DNA of 64,000 bases from Burkholderia sp. D-99 (GTDB lineage Bacteria > Pseudomonadota > Gammaproteobacteria > Burkholderiales > Burkholderiaceae). Positions 33,248 through 42,478 of this stretch are shown piece by piece; position 1 is the stretch's first letter; every line of letters starts with the position of its first letter. Made by a program: the position numbers and the translations under genes. The stretch lies in contig NZ_JAAOXM010000018.1 in assembly GCF_011605345.1 (NCBI RefSeq), positions 91,727 through 155,726 of the forward strand. Direction: 5' to 3'. The notes under the pieces were generated by a model, which was given only the letters and a program-made list of their open reading frames with translations, made no database searches and was not told where the DNA came from.

Positions 33248-33859
33248 TCAACGACGCATGACCTTTTCGGACGGCGTCAGTGCTTCGATGTAGGCCGGGC
33301 GGCTGAAGATCCGCTCGGCGTACTTCATCAGCGGCGCGGCGTTCTTCGACAGTTCGATGCCGTAGTGATCCAGACGCCACAGCAGCGGCGCGATCGCGAC
33401 GTCGAGCATCGAGAATTCCTCGCCGAGCATGTACTTGTTCTTCACGAAGATCGGCGCGAGCTGCGTCAGGCGATCGCGGATCGCGAGGCGTGCCTTCTCG
33501 TGATTCTTCTCCGCTGCCTTGCCCTTCTCGTTCTCGAGCGTGCTGACGTGGACGAACAGTTCCTTCTCGAAGTTGAGCAGGAACAGGCGTGCACGTGCGC
33601 GCTGCACGGGGTCGGCCGGCATCAGTTGCGGATGCGGGAAGCGCTCGTCGATGTACTCGTTGATGATGTTCGATTCGTACAGGATCAGGTCGCGCTCGAC
33701 CAGGATCGGCACCTGACCGTACGGGTTCATCACCGAAATGTCTTCCGGCTTGTTGAACAGGTCGACGTCACGGATTTCGAAGTCCATGCCCTTCTCGAAC
33801 AGCACCAGCCGGCAACGCTGGGAGAACGGGCAAGTTGTGCCGGAATACAGAACCATCAT
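33248..33859 (-). CDS. sspA: Stringent starvation protein A (GST fold, RNA polymerase-associated)
   Basis: 203 residues with a thioredoxin/GST N-terminal domain (SGTTCPFSQRCRLVLFEKGM, EDISVMNPYGQVPILVE) and a C-terminal helical domain. It binds RNA polymerase and helps in stress and acid survival; it lacks the catalytic use of glutathione in known homologues. It is 72 nt upstream of sspB and likely co-transcribed with it. Confidence 0.95.
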   Translation of the reverse strand: MMVLYSGTTCPFSQRCRLVLFEKGMDFEIRDVDLFNKPEDISVMNPYGQVPILVERDLILYESNIINEYIDERFPHPQLMPADPVQRARARLFLLNFEKELFVHVSTLENEKGKAAEKNHEKARLAIRDRLTQLAPIFVKNKYMLGEEFSMLDVAIAPLLWRLDHYGIELSKNAAPLMKYAERIFSRPAYIEALTPSEKVMRR

Positions 33860-33951
33860 GTTTGCGTTTCCTCAAAAAAGCCGAGGGCCGGCACGCGGCG
33901 AACCCCCTCCAGGATTCCACCTTGCGCCGGCCCCACGCCGGTCAGGCGTGA

Positions 33952-34710
33952 TTACTTGATATCTTTCCAGTACGCGGCATTGAGCCGCCAGGCCAGGAAA
34001 GTCAGGACACCGAGAAAGATCAGCACCCATACGCCGAGGCGTTTGCGGGTCTGCTGAGCCGGCTCGGACATCCAGGTCATGTACGCCACCAGGTCGGCAA
34101 CCGCAGCATCATAATCCACCGCGGACAGTGTCCCCGGCGTGACCTGCTGGAAGCCGACGAGCGTATGGGCCTTCTCGCCCGTCTCCTCGTCCGTCTTGTC
34201 TTCGAATTTGGCGGTGCGCTGCCCCTGCAGTTGCCACAATACATGGGGCATGCCGACGTTCTCGAACACCGCGTTGTTCCATCCGGTCGGCCGCGTATCG
34301 TCGCGGTAGAAGCTGCGCAGATACGTATACAGCCAGTCGCGGCTGCGCGCGCGCTCCTCGACCGACAGGTCGGGCGGCGAGGTGCCGAGCCAGTTCTTCG
34401 CGTCTTCAGGCCGCATCGCGACGGACATCGTGTTGCCGACCTTGTCGGTCGTGAACAGGAGATTCGCTTCGATCTCCTTCTGGGATATGCCCAGATCCGT
34501 CAGACGGTTGTAGCGCATCAGGTTCGCGCTGTGGCAGTTCAGGCAATAGTTTACAAACAATTGCGCGCCGTGCTGAAGCGAAACGAGATTTTCCGTGTTA
34601 TCGGGCGCCCGGTCGAGCGGAAAATTACCTTCCGCCCGAACCGCCGGCGCCACCAGCAGCGCACACGCAGTCGCCCCGATCAGCGCGAGTGTCGAAAGCA
34701 GTTTCTTCAT
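33952..34710 (-). CDS. petC: Cytochrome c1 (bc1 complex)
   Basis: 252 residues. The signal peptide runs to about residue 27; heme c is attached at CLNCH (NYCLNCHSANLMRYN), the distal Met ligand lies near MPHVLWQ or VAMRP, and one membrane anchor is at the C-terminus (VWVLIFLGVLTFLAWRL). Third gene of petABC, starting 21 nt after petB. It passes electrons from the Rieske protein to cytochrome c. Confidence 0.96.
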   Translation of the reverse strand: MKKLLSTLALIGATACALLVAPAVRAEGNFPLDRAPDNTENLVSLQHGAQLFVNYCLNCHSANLMRYNRLTDLGISQKEIEANLLFTTDKVGNTMSVAMRPEDAKNWLGTSPPDLSVEERARSRDWLYTYLRSFYRDDTRPTGWNNAVFENVGMPHVLWQLQGQRTAKFEDKTDEETGEKAHTLVGFQQVTPGTLSAVDYDAAVADLVAYMTWMSEPAQQTRKRLGVWVLIFLGVLTFLAWRLNAAYWKDIK

Positions 34711-34731
34711 GTCGTTCTCTCCTCGCTCACG

Positions 34732-36111
34732 TTAATGGGGCTTGAAGCGCACCCGCTCCGGCGGCTGCTTGAACGTGCCAAGCGGCGTCCAGACGGGCAT
34801 GCCGAGGAAGAACGCGAAGTAGATCAGCGCGCAACACTGCGCGATCAGCGTGGCCGCCGGCGATGGTGGCCGCGTGCCGAGGAACGCGAGGGTCAGGAAC
34901 GCCACCACGAAGATCCCGAGGAACACCTTGTGGAACAGCGGCCGGTAGCGGATCGACTTCACCGGGCTGCGGTCGAGCCACGGCAGGAAGAACAGCGTGA
35001 TCACCGCCGAACCCATCACGACGACGCCCCAGAACTTCGACTCCGTCAGGTACATGAACACGACGATCGCCGCGGCCAGCACCGGCAAGCCGGCCTTCCA
35101 CTTGCCGCGCGCGCGGATCAGCGCAAGCACGCCGAGCAGCGCGATCACGATCATCAGGACGATCTTGAACGGGTCGGTGGTCGCGCGCAGCATCGCGTAG
35201 AACGCGGTGAAGTACCAGACCGGCGCGATCTCGGGCGGCGTCTGCAGCGGGTTCGCCGGGACGAAGTTGTTCGCCTCGAGGAAGTAGCTGCCCATCTCCG
35301 GCGAGAAGAACACGATCAGCGCGAAGATCATCAGGAACACGCACACGCCGAGGAAATCGTGCACCGAGTAGTACGGGTGGAACGGGATGCCGTCGAGCGG
35401 AATGCCGTTCTCGTCCTTCTTCGCCTTGATCTCGATGCCGTCCGGGTTGTTCGACCCCACTTCATGAAGCGCGACGAGGTGCGCGATCACGAGGCCGACC
35501 AGCACGAGCGGAATCGCGATCACGTGGAATGCGAAGAAGCGGTTCAGCGTGACGTCCGACACGACGTAGTCGCCGCGAATCCACAGCGACAGGTCAGGGC
35601 CGACGAACGGGATCGCCGAGAACAGGTTCACGATCACCTGCGCGCCCCAGAACGACATCTGGCCCCACGGCAGCAGGTAACCGAAGAACGCCTCGGCCAT
35701 CAGGCACAGGAAGATCGCGCAACCGAAGATCCATACGAGTTCGCGCGGCTTGCGGTACGACCCGTAGAGCAGCCCGCGGAACATGTGCAGGTAGACGACC
35801 ACGAAGAACATCGACGCGCCCGTGGAATGCATGTAGCGGATCAGCCAGCCCCACGGCACCTCGCGCATGATGTACTCGACCGACGCGAATGCGAGCGTCG
35901 AGTCGGGCTTGTAGTTCATCGTCAGGAAGATGCCCGTGACGATCTGGTTGACGAGCACCAGCAGCGCGAGGGAGCCGAAGAAGTACCAGAAGTTGAAGTT
36001 CTTCGGCGCGTAGTACTCGGAAACGTGCTTCTTCCAGGTGGACGTGAGCGGGAAGCGCTGATCGATCCAGCCGGTGAGACCTGTCGTGGAGACTTCCTTG
36101 TTGTCGGCCAT
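34732..36111 (-). CDS. petB: Cytochrome b (bc1 complex)
   Basis: 459 residues with eight or more hydrophobic helices. The heme-binding region with MRYMHSTGASMFFVVVYLHM and the Qo-site PEWY-like motif APVWYFTAFYA are present, and AFHVIAIPLVLVGLVIAHL holds the second His pair. The ATG at 36111 overlaps the petA stop by 1 nt, so the much longer open frame (to 36528) is not used. Confidence 0.96.
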   Translation of the reverse strand: MADNKEVSTTGLTGWIDQRFPLTSTWKKHVSEYYAPKNFNFWYFFGSLALLVLVNQIVTGIFLTMNYKPDSTLAFASVEYIMREVPWGWLIRYMHSTGASMFFVVVYLHMFRGLLYGSYRKPRELVWIFGCAIFLCLMAEAFFGYLLPWGQMSFWGAQVIVNLFSAIPFVGPDLSLWIRGDYVVSDVTLNRFFAFHVIAIPLVLVGLVIAHLVALHEVGSNNPDGIEIKAKKDENGIPLDGIPFHPYYSVHDFLGVCVFLMIFALIVFFSPEMGSYFLEANNFVPANPLQTPPEIAPVWYFTAFYAMLRATTDPFKIVLMIVIALLGVLALIRARGKWKAGLPVLAAAIVVFMYLTESKFWGVVVMGSAVITLFFLPWLDRSPVKSIRYRPLFHKVFLGIFVVAFLTLAFLGTRPPSPAATLIAQCCALIYFAFFLGMPVWTPLGTFKQPPERVRFKPH

Positions 36112-36731
36112 CACGCTTCTCCTTTCTCGTCCTTGCCGATCACGAGGGTCGTTGCCGACGTGAACATGTAGGGCGGGATGTCGAGATTCTGAGGCGCCGG
36201 CTTGTTCTTGAACACACGGCCAGCGAGGTCGTAGGTCGAACCATGGCACGGGCAGAGGAAGCCGCCCGGCCAGTCGTCCGGCAGGTTCGGCTGCGGACCC
36301 GGCGTGAAGCGTTGGCTTGGCGTGCAGCCGAGGTGCGTACACACGGCCATCACGACGAGAATGTTCTTGCGATCGGCCCGCGAGCGATATTCGTTCGCGC
36401 AATACGCGGGCAGCGGCATCGTATAGGGCTTTTCGGTGGTCGGATCGGCCACTTCCTTGTCGGCCTTGACCACGTCGGCCAGCATCGAATCGGTGCGGTT
36501 CAGGATCCACACCGGCTTGCCGCGCCATGGCACGGTGACCATTTCGCCGGGCTTCAGCCCGCTGATGTCGACCTCGACCGGTGCACCGGCCGCTTTCGCT
36601 TTCGCGGACGGCGCAAGCGACGCCGCGAAAGGTATGACGGTGGCTACGCCTCCTACGCCACCTGCTACGGATGTCGCAATCAGCCAGGTACGGCGGCCGC
36701 TGTCGACGCGTTTCTCTTCCTTGTCTCGCAT
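36111..36731 (-). CDS. petA: Rieske iron-sulfur protein (bc1 complex)
   Basis: 206 residues. A twin-arginine-type leader SGRRTWLIATSVAGG anchors it; the 2Fe-2S site is CTHLGC with the later CPCHGS. It is probably exported by Tat, and tatABC lies nearby. The frame is open to 36809, but the ATG at 36731 starts the standard MRDKEEKRVDSGRR. First gene of petABC. Confidence 0.96.
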   Translation of the reverse strand: MRDKEEKRVDSGRRTWLIATSVAGGVGGVATVIPFAASLAPSAKAKAAGAPVEVDISGLKPGEMVTVPWRGKPVWILNRTDSMLADVVKADKEVADPTTEKPYTMPLPAYCANEYRSRADRKNILVVMAVCTHLGCTPSQRFTPGPQPNLPDDWPGGFLCPCHGSTYDLAGRVFKNKPAPQNLDIPPYMFTSATTLVIGKDEKGEA

Positions 36732-36949
36732 CACACGCCCCACTTCTGAGTTGGATTTTCCGTCACGACTTTCCATTCCGCCGCTAGTTTGCTCGAATGG
36801 AGTCGCCATTTACAAGGCCCGGAGATGAAATTCCCTTCGAAGTGATTGATAGTTAAGGGTTTTCCCCCACTATCGGAGCGATTAAATCATTTCGCTTTTA
36901 AGCATCCGCTACATTGAGAAATTTCGATGCGCTGCCGCAAATCCGGCAT

Positions 36950-37696
36950 TCAGACCGGGTTATGGATATCGATAAAAAGGTGTTCGATATCGAATTCTTC
37001 GGACAAGTGGGCACCAAGTGCCTGGATTCCGTAACGTTCGGTCGCATGGTGCCCTGCCGCAACGAACGCGACGCCGCTCTCGGCGGCCGTGTGCGTCACG
37101 TATTCGGACACCTCGCCGGTCAGGAACACGTCCGCGCCGGCATCGATCGCCGCGTCGAAATAGCTTTGCGCGGCGCCCGTGCACCACGCAATGCGGCGCA
37201 GCTGCATGTCCAGATCGCCGAGCACGAGCGGCGTGCGGCCGAGCGTGCGCTCGACCTTCGCGACAAAGTGCTCGAGCGTGACGGGCATCGGCAGCGTTGC
37301 CATCCAGCCGAGGTCGCCTTCACCGAAACGCTGCTCGCCGATCAGCCCGAGCCGCTCGCCGAGCTGCGCGTTGTTGCCGAATTCGGGGTGTGCGTCGAGC
37401 GGCAGATGGAATGCGAACAGGTTCAGGTCGTTCGCGAGCAGCAGCTTCAGGCGCTGGTACTTGCGGCCCGTGATCTGCTGCGGCTCGTTGCGCCAGAAAT
37501 AGCCGTGATGGACGAGCACGGCATCTGCCCCCCATTCGAGCGCGGCTTCGAGAAACGCGACCGACGCCGTCACGCCGGTGGCGATCTTCTCGATCTTGCG
37601 GCGCCCCTCGACCTGCAGGCCATTCGGGCAATAGTCCTTGAAGCGCGCGGTTTCAAGGGTATTGTTCAAGTACAATTCAAGTTCGATCCGATCCAT
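36950..37696 (-). CDS. Nif3/YbgI-like dinuclear-metal protein
   Basis: 248 residues. Nif3 family marks are DYCPNGLQVEG, DAVLVHHGYFW (metal-binding His pair), FHLPLDAHPEFGNN, FLTGEVSEY and AAGHHATERYGI. It forms a toroid with two metal ions; GTP cyclohydrolase-like and hydrolase roles have been proposed, with no settled function. Divergent from degQ with 21 nt between the starts. Confidence 0.92.
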   Translation of the reverse strand: MDRIELELYLNNTLETARFKDYCPNGLQVEGRRKIEKIATGVTASVAFLEAALEWGADAVLVHHGYFWRNEPQQITGRKYQRLKLLLANDLNLFAFHLPLDAHPEFGNNAQLGERLGLIGEQRFGEGDLGWMATLPMPVTLEHFVAKVERTLGRTPLVLGDLDMQLRRIAWCTGAAQSYFDAAIDAGADVFLTGEVSEYVTHTAAESGVAFVAAGHHATERYGIQALGAHLSEEFDIEHLFIDIHNPV

Positions 37697-37717
37697 ATAA
37701 ACCTCTAATCCATTCAG

Positions 37718-38923
37718 ATGCTTAGACGCTTCTGGCTGTTCTTCGCGCAGGCGGTTACCGTGCTGCTCGCGCTGATGTTCATCGTCGTGACGCTCAAGCC
37801 GCAATGGCTGCAACGGCAAGGACAGCTCGGCAAGCAGCTCGCCACGCCGATCGTTGCGCTGCGGGAAGTCGCGCCGGGCATCGGCGGCGCACCGGCGACC
37901 ACGTCGTACGCCGAAGCCGCGCAGAAGGCGATGCCGGCCGTCGTCAACGTGTTCTCCAGCAAGGACGGCTCGCTGCCGCCCGACCCGCGCGCGAAAGATC
38001 CGCTGTTCCGCTACTTCTTCGGCGACCGCAACGCCCGCAAGCAGCAGGACGAACCGGCCGCCAACCTTGGCTCGGGCGTTATCGTGAGCCCTGAAGGTTA
38101 CATTCTAACGAACCAGCACGTCGTGGACGGCGCCGACCAGATCGAAGTCGCGCTCGCCGACGGCCGCACGGCCACCGCCAAGGTGATCGGCAGCGATCCC
38201 GAAACCGATCTCGCCGTGCTGAAGATCAACATGACGAACCTGCCGACGATCACGCTCGGCCGCTCCGACCAGTCTCGGGTCGGCGACGTCGTGCTCGCGA
38301 TCGGCAACCCGTTCGGCGTCGGCCAGACGGTCACGATGGGGATCATCAGCGCACTGGGCCGCAACCACCTCGGCATCAACACGTTCGAGAACTTCATCCA
38401 GACCGACGCGCCGATCAACCCCGGCAACTCGGGCGGCGCGCTGGTCGACGTGAACGGCAACCTGCTCGGCATCAACACCGCGATCTACTCGCGCTCGGGC
38501 GGCTCGCTCGGCATCGGTTTCGCGATTCCGGTGTCGACCGCGCGCACGGTGCTCGAAAGCATCATCACGTCAGGCTCGGTCACGCGCGGCTGGATCGGCG
38601 TCGAACCGCAGGACGTCACGCCTGAAATCGCCGAGTCGTTCGGGCTCTCGCAGAAATCGGGCGCGATCGTCGCCGGCGTGCTGCAGGGCGGCCCGGCCGA
38701 CAAGGCCGGCATCAAGCCGGGCGATATCCTGGTCACGGTCAACGGCGAGGAAATCACCGATACGACCAAGCTGCTGAACACGGTCGCGCAGATCAAGCCG
38801 GGCACGCCGACCAAGGTGCACGTCGTGCGCAAGGGCAAGGAATTCGACGTGAGCGTCGTGATCGGCAAGCGCCCGCCGCCGCCGAAGCAGACGCTCGACG
38901 AGCAGGACAGCGATACCGAATGA
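37718..38923 (+). CDS. Periplasmic serine protease, HtrA/DegQ type
   Basis: 401 residues. One N-terminal hydrophobic segment (FWLFFAQAVTVLLALMFIVV) looks like an anchor or uncleaved signal. The trypsin-like domain has His in ILTNQHVVDG, Asp in PETDLAVLKI and Ser in INPGNSGGALVD. Only one PDZ domain follows (WIGVEPQDV...ADKAGIKPGD), as in DegS/AlgW-like proteins and unlike two-PDZ DegP. It probably serves in envelope stress sensing or quality control. A terminator follows. Confidence 0.92.
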   Translation: MLRRFWLFFAQAVTVLLALMFIVVTLKPQWLQRQGQLGKQLATPIVALREVAPGIGGAPATTSYAEAAQKAMPAVVNVFSSKDGSLPPDPRAKDPLFRYFFGDRNARKQQDEPAANLGSGVIVSPEGYILTNQHVVDGADQIEVALADGRTATAKVIGSDPETDLAVLKINMTNLPTITLGRSDQSRVGDVVLAIGNPFGVGQTVTMGIISALGRNHLGINTFENFIQTDAPINPGNSGGALVDVNGNLLGINTAIYSRSGGSLGIGFAIPVSTARTVLESIITSGSVTRGWIGVEPQDVTPEIAESFGLSQKSGAIVAGVLQGGPADKAGIKPGDILVTVNGEEITDTTKLLNTVAQIKPGTPTKVHVVRKGKEFDVSVVIGKRPPPPKQTLDEQDSDTE

Positions 38924-38970
38924 CGTCAGGCGAGCGGCGCGCAGCCGCGTGCCGAACCCCGCCGGGAACG

Positions 38971-39000
38971 AAAAAGGGCAGCCGCTTGGCTGCCCTTTTG
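38971..39000. terminator. Intrinsic terminator between degQ-type gene and tatC
   Basis: A stem AAGGGCAGCC/GGCTGCCCTT with a GCTT loop, five A before and TTTTG after. It serves the convergent transcripts. Confidence 0.85.
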
Positions 39001-39129
39001 CTTTGTATCGAAAGACCCTCGTTGCCGGAACGGTGCCCTCTTCTCCACACGCTTTCCGACCGACCACGCTGCCGGGCGCTCAGGTCTGGCCGGAAGCCCG
39101 GCTGCCGCGCGCCGCCCGGCGCCCCATCA

Positions 39130-39918
39130 TCAACTGGCGGCTTCGCCGTTCTCCGCCTCGCCTTCCTCGGCCGGCTTCTTCGGCACGAAGAACCGCGCAG
39201 CCAGCAGCCCGATCTCGAACAGTACGACCAGCGGCAACGCGAGCATCAGTTGCGAGAACACGTCCGGCGGCGTGACGACCGCCGCGACAACGAACGCGCC
39301 GACGATCACGTACGGCCGCATCTCCTTCAGCTTCTTCAGCGACAGCACGCCCATCCGGACGAGCAGCACGACGACGATCGGCACCTCGAACGTGACCCCG
39401 AACGCGATGAACATCCCGAGCACGAAGCTCAGGTAGTTGTCGATGTCGGTGGTCATTTCCGCCCCGAGCGGCGCGTTGTAGTGCGCCATCACGCGGAAGA
39501 TCGTCGGGAACACGAGGAAGTACGCGAACGCCATCCCGCACAGGAACAGGACGTAGCTGCTGCCGACGAGCGGCACGACGAGCTTTTTCTCGTGCTGGTA
39601 CAGCCCCGGCGCGACGAACGCCCAGATCTGGTACAGCACGATCGGCAGCGCGATCACGAGTGCGACGAGCATCGTGACCTTCATCGGCACGAAGAACGAG
39701 CCGGTGACGTCGGTGACGATCATCTTGCCGTCCTTCGGCAGGTTCTGCATCAGCGGCCGCGCGAGCAGCCGGAAGATGTCGGGTGCCCAGTAGACGAGCC
39801 CGAGGAACACGACGATCACGGCCGCGCCCGCGCGAATGATGCGGTCGCGAAGCTCGACGAGATGGGAAATGAAGGTTTCTTCCGGGGCGTCGCCCGGGTT
39901 CTGCTGGGGGTCGCTCAC
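39130..39918 (-). CDS. tatC: Twin-arginine translocase subunit TatC
   Basis: 262 residues with six membrane helices. ETFISHLVELRDRIIRA at the start is the conserved signal-peptide-binding face; FLCGMAFAYFLVFP and GMFIAFGVTFEVPIVVVLLV follow. GTG at 39918 with GAGGGCC upstream is the start; an upstream ATG-led frame runs into tatB. Last gene of tatABC; the C-terminal tail is acidic. Confidence 0.96.
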   Translation of the reverse strand: MSDPQQNPGDAPEETFISHLVELRDRIIRAGAAVIVVFLGLVYWAPDIFRLLARPLMQNLPKDGKMIVTDVTGSFFVPMKVTMLVALVIALPIVLYQIWAFVAPGLYQHEKKLVVPLVGSSYVLFLCGMAFAYFLVFPTIFRVMAHYNAPLGAEMTTDIDNYLSFVLGMFIAFGVTFEVPIVVVLLVRMGVLSLKKLKEMRPYVIVGAFVVAAVVTPPDVFSQLMLALPLVVLFEIGLLAARFFVPKKPAEEGEAENGEAAS

Positions 39919-39959
39919 GCCGGCCCTCGGTAGGATTGACGAGCGAGCATGCGCTCGGC

Positions 39960-40490
39960 TCAGAAGAAGCGCGTCGGCCGGCGCAAGCTGGCCGGCTGGT
40001 GGCGCGCGACACGCGCGGCGCCCGACTGCACGTGCGTGCGGCGAGTGGTCGCGCGCTTGTACCAGGCAGGCGCAGCCGCCTGCTTGACGCGCCAGTTGCG
40101 GCGCTTCGGCGCGAGCGCGGCCGTGCTGCCGCGCCACGACGGCGCCGCGGGTGTGCCGGAACCGTAAGAACCGGCGTCGCCCGCCGCCTCGTTAAGACCA
40201 CCGACCGCGGAATGCCACGTGTCGTTCAGGTCCTTTTCGTGCTCGCGCAGGTTGTCGTGAATCGTCGTCTCGACATTGCGCGCGGCCGCCTCGAAATCGG
40301 TCTTCATCGTCCGCAGCGCGTCGAGTTCGATTTCGCGCGAGACCTCGGCCTTCACGTCGTTGATGTACCGCTGCGCACGGCCGAACAGCGCGCCTGCCGT
40401 ACGCGCGACGCGCGGCAGGCGCTCGGGGCCGAGCACCACGAGCGCGACGACGCCGATCAGCGCCATCTTCGAAAGACCAAGATCCAGCAT
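39960..40490 (-). CDS. tatB: Twin-arginine translocase subunit TatB
   Basis: 176 residues. One N-terminal helix (KMALIGVVALVVLGPERLPR), an amphipathic helix with conserved acidic face, then a basic proline/alanine-rich tail. TatB binds TatC and the RR signal peptide. It lies 26 nt downstream of tatA and 41 nt ahead of tatC. Confidence 0.95.
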   Translation of the reverse strand: MLDLGLSKMALIGVVALVVLGPERLPRVARTAGALFGRAQRYINDVKAEVSREIELDALRTMKTDFEAAARNVETTIHDNLREHEKDLNDTWHSAVGGLNEAAGDAGSYGSGTPAAPSWRGSTAALAPKRRNWRVKQAAAPAWYKRATTRRTHVQSGAARVARHQPASLRRPTRFF

Positions 40491-40516
40491 CGCGAATGCC
40501 TGTCAGCGTACCGGCG

Positions 40517-40747
40517 TTACGCCTTGTTCGAGTCGGAACGCGTCGTTTCCTTCGCGTTGACGTCGACCGAGCCCGAGCGCGGCAGTTGCTGCGCGTCAGC
40601 CGGTGCTTCGCCTTCCTTCATGCCGTCCTTGAAACCCTTGACGGCGCTGCCGAGGTCGTTGCCGATGTTGCGCAGCTTCTTCGTACCGAAAACCAGCGCG
40701 ACGATCAGCAGCACGATCAGCCAGTGCCAAATGCTCAATCCACCCAT
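40517..40747 (-). CDS. tatA: Twin-arginine translocase pore subunit TatA
   Basis: 76 residues: a single helix after MGGLSIWHWLIVLLIVALVF, the FGTKKLRNIG hinge, and an amphipathic helix LGSAVKGFKDGMKEGE. The ATG at 40747 is the natural start (an upstream frame adds 13 residues). It forms the variable-size Tat pore. Confidence 0.95.
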   Translation of the reverse strand: MGGLSIWHWLIVLLIVALVFGTKKLRNIGNDLGSAVKGFKDGMKEGEAPADAQQLPRSGSVDVNAKETTRSDSNKA

Positions 40748-40840
40748 GATGAAACCTCTCCTCAACCACGCCGCTACGCGGCGCAAACCGCCGGCAACGC
40801 GCCGGCTTCGACTATCGATGCGGGGAAACGCCCCGCGCCG

Positions 40841-41206
40841 TCAACCCATCCGCTGCCAGGGGCGCGGGCCGGCCAGGATATGCGCGTGCAGGTGGTAGAC
40901 CTCCTGCCCGCCGCCCGGGCCCGTGTTGATCACCGTACGGAAACCGGTTTCGCCACCCGTGTACGCGACGCCGAGCTGGCCGGCGAGACGCGAGACGAGC
41001 AGCATCAGCCGGCCGAGCATCGGCGCATCGGCCTCGCTCGCCGCCGACAGCGTCGGCAGATGCTGGCGCGGAATCACGAGCACGTGCGTCTCGGCCGCCG
41101 GGCGGATATCGCGGAACGCGACGAATTCGTCGTCCTCGTGCACCTTCGTGCTCGGGATCTCGCCTGCCGCGATCTTGCAGAACAGGCAATTCGGATCGTG
41201 ACTCAT
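40841..41206 (-). CDS. HIT-family nucleotide hydrolase (HinT-like)
   Basis: 121 residues. The histidine triad HLHAHILAG is present, and LFCKIAAGEIPSTKVHEDD gives the zinc-like N-terminal marks. HinT cleaves AMP-linked phosphoramidates. It stands between tatA and the hisE-side genes, as in many beta-proteobacteria. Confidence 0.95.
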   Translation of the reverse strand: MSHDPNCLFCKIAAGEIPSTKVHEDDEFVAFRDIRPAAETHVLVIPRQHLPTLSAASEADAPMLGRLMLLVSRLAGQLGVAYTGGETGFRTVINTGPGGGQEVYHLHAHILAGPRPWQRMG

Positions 41207-41237
41207 GTTGCTCCTGCAGACGCCCGCGCGCGGCCGG

Positions 41238-41630
41238 TCAGAACCAGGCCTGCGGATCGAGCGGCTTGTTGTCGTTCAGGTACAGCCAACCCTTGATGAT
41301 ACGGTACAGCGTCCAGATCCATGTGACAAACATCACTGCGAATCCGATCACCACGAACATCAGCGCGAACCCGATCACGTACGCGATCAGCGCGCGCCAG
41401 AACGTGCGGATCTGCCACTCGAAGTGGGCGGCATACGGCGTGCCGGCCACGTCGTCGCGCTTCACGTAGTTGATGATGATCGCGATGATGCCCGTGACGC
41501 CGCCCGTGAGCCAATGAAACGCGTAGAGGCCGTAGAGCACGTGAGTCAACGTGCGCAGCCCGTTCAGGCGTTCGGCGTCCGCGGCCCCCGGCACCGACGG
41601 CGGCGGAAACTGGCTTGGCGTATCGGTCAT
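41238..41630 (-). CDS. DUF4870-like small membrane protein
   Basis: 130 residues with three hydrophobic helices: VLYGLYAFHWLTGGVTGIIA, LIAYVIGFALMFVVIGF and VTWIWTLYRIIKGW. The pattern fits DUF4870/Tic20-like proteins, often placed next to his or tat genes in Burkholderiaceae. The ATG at 41630 is preferred over an upstream one at 41654. No known role. Confidence 0.8.
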   Translation of the reverse strand: MTDTPSQFPPPSVPGAADAERLNGLRTLTHVLYGLYAFHWLTGGVTGIIAIIINYVKRDDVAGTPYAAHFEWQIRTFWRALIAYVIGFALMFVVIGFAVMFVTWIWTLYRIIKGWLYLNDNKPLDPQAWF

Positions 41631-41699
41631 GATGCTACCCCCGTTAGATGACAATTCTTACAGCTTACCGCACTGTGGCCATCCCGCGACAAGGGTCCG

Positions 41700-42065
41700 T
41701 CAACCGCCGTTTTCCTCGCGCTCGCGGCGCTTGCGCAGGGCCTTCTCCTCGATACCCGACAGCCCTTCGCGGCGTTCGAGCTCGGCGATCACGTCGGCCG
41801 GGCTCAGGTCGAAATGCGACAGCATCACGAGGCAGTGGAACCACAGGTCGGCCACTTCGCCGACGAGCGCGGTCGGCGCGCCGCCCTGGCGCACGTCCTT
41901 CGCGGCCAGCACGACTTCCGTCGCCTCTTCGCCGATCTTCTTCAGCACCGCGTCGTCGCCCTTGTGGAACAGGCGCGATACGTACGATTGATCGGGGTCG
42001 CCGCCCTTGCGGCTATCGATCACGGCCGCGAGGCGCAGCAGCGTGTCTTCGGTCGATTGCGTCAT
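41700..42065 (-). CDS. hisE: Phosphoribosyl-ATP pyrophosphatase
   Basis: 121 residues. MazG-like helices with KIGEEATEVVLAAKD and LWFHCLVMLSH. It performs step 2 of histidine synthesis, removing pyrophosphate from PR-ATP. The start overlaps the hisI stop by 4 nt. The C-terminal basic end KRREREENGG is typical here. Confidence 0.96.
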   Translation of the reverse strand: MTQSTEDTLLRLAAVIDSRKGGDPDQSYVSRLFHKGDDAVLKKIGEEATEVVLAAKDVRQGGAPTALVGEVADLWFHCLVMLSHFDLSPADVIAELERREGLSGIEEKALRKRREREENGG

Positions 42066-42478
42066 TTGTAAATGTGTTCGGGATCTTTCAGCACCGGCTC
42101 GACCGCGACCCAATCGCCGCTGTCGACGGTGCCTTCGAATTTCTGGAAGAAGCACGAATGCCGGCCGGTGTGGCATGCGATGCCCGACACCTGCTCGACC
42201 TTCAGCAGCACGACGTCCTCGTCGCAATCGAGCCGCACCTCGTGCACGTGCTGCACGTGGCCCGACTCCTCGCCCTTGAACCACAGGCGCTTGCGCGAGC
42301 GCGAATAATAGACCGCGCGCTGCGTCTCGATCGTCTTCGCCAGCGCCTCGCGGTTCATCCACGCGAACATCAGCACGTCGTTCGTCGACGCTTCCTGCGC
42401 GATCACCGGCACGAGGCCGTTGTCGTCCCAGCGGACCTTGTCGAGCCACGCGGGCAATGCATTCGTTTCCGTATTCAT
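42062..42478 (-). CDS. hisI: Phosphoribosyl-AMP cyclohydrolase
   Basis: 138 residues. It has MFAWMNREAL, SRSRKRLWFKGEESGH, then metal ligands in RLDCDEDVVLLK and CHTGRHSCFF. It opens the purine ring of PR-AMP (step 3). The second Met is used; its ATG overlaps the hisF TGA by 1 nt. Confidence 0.96.
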   Translation of the reverse strand: MNTETNALPAWLDKVRWDDNGLVPVIAQEASTNDVLMFAWMNREALAKTIETQRAVYYSRSRKRLWFKGEESGHVQHVHEVRLDCDEDVVLLKVEQVSGIACHTGRHSCFFQKFEGTVDSGDWVAVEPVLKDPEHIYK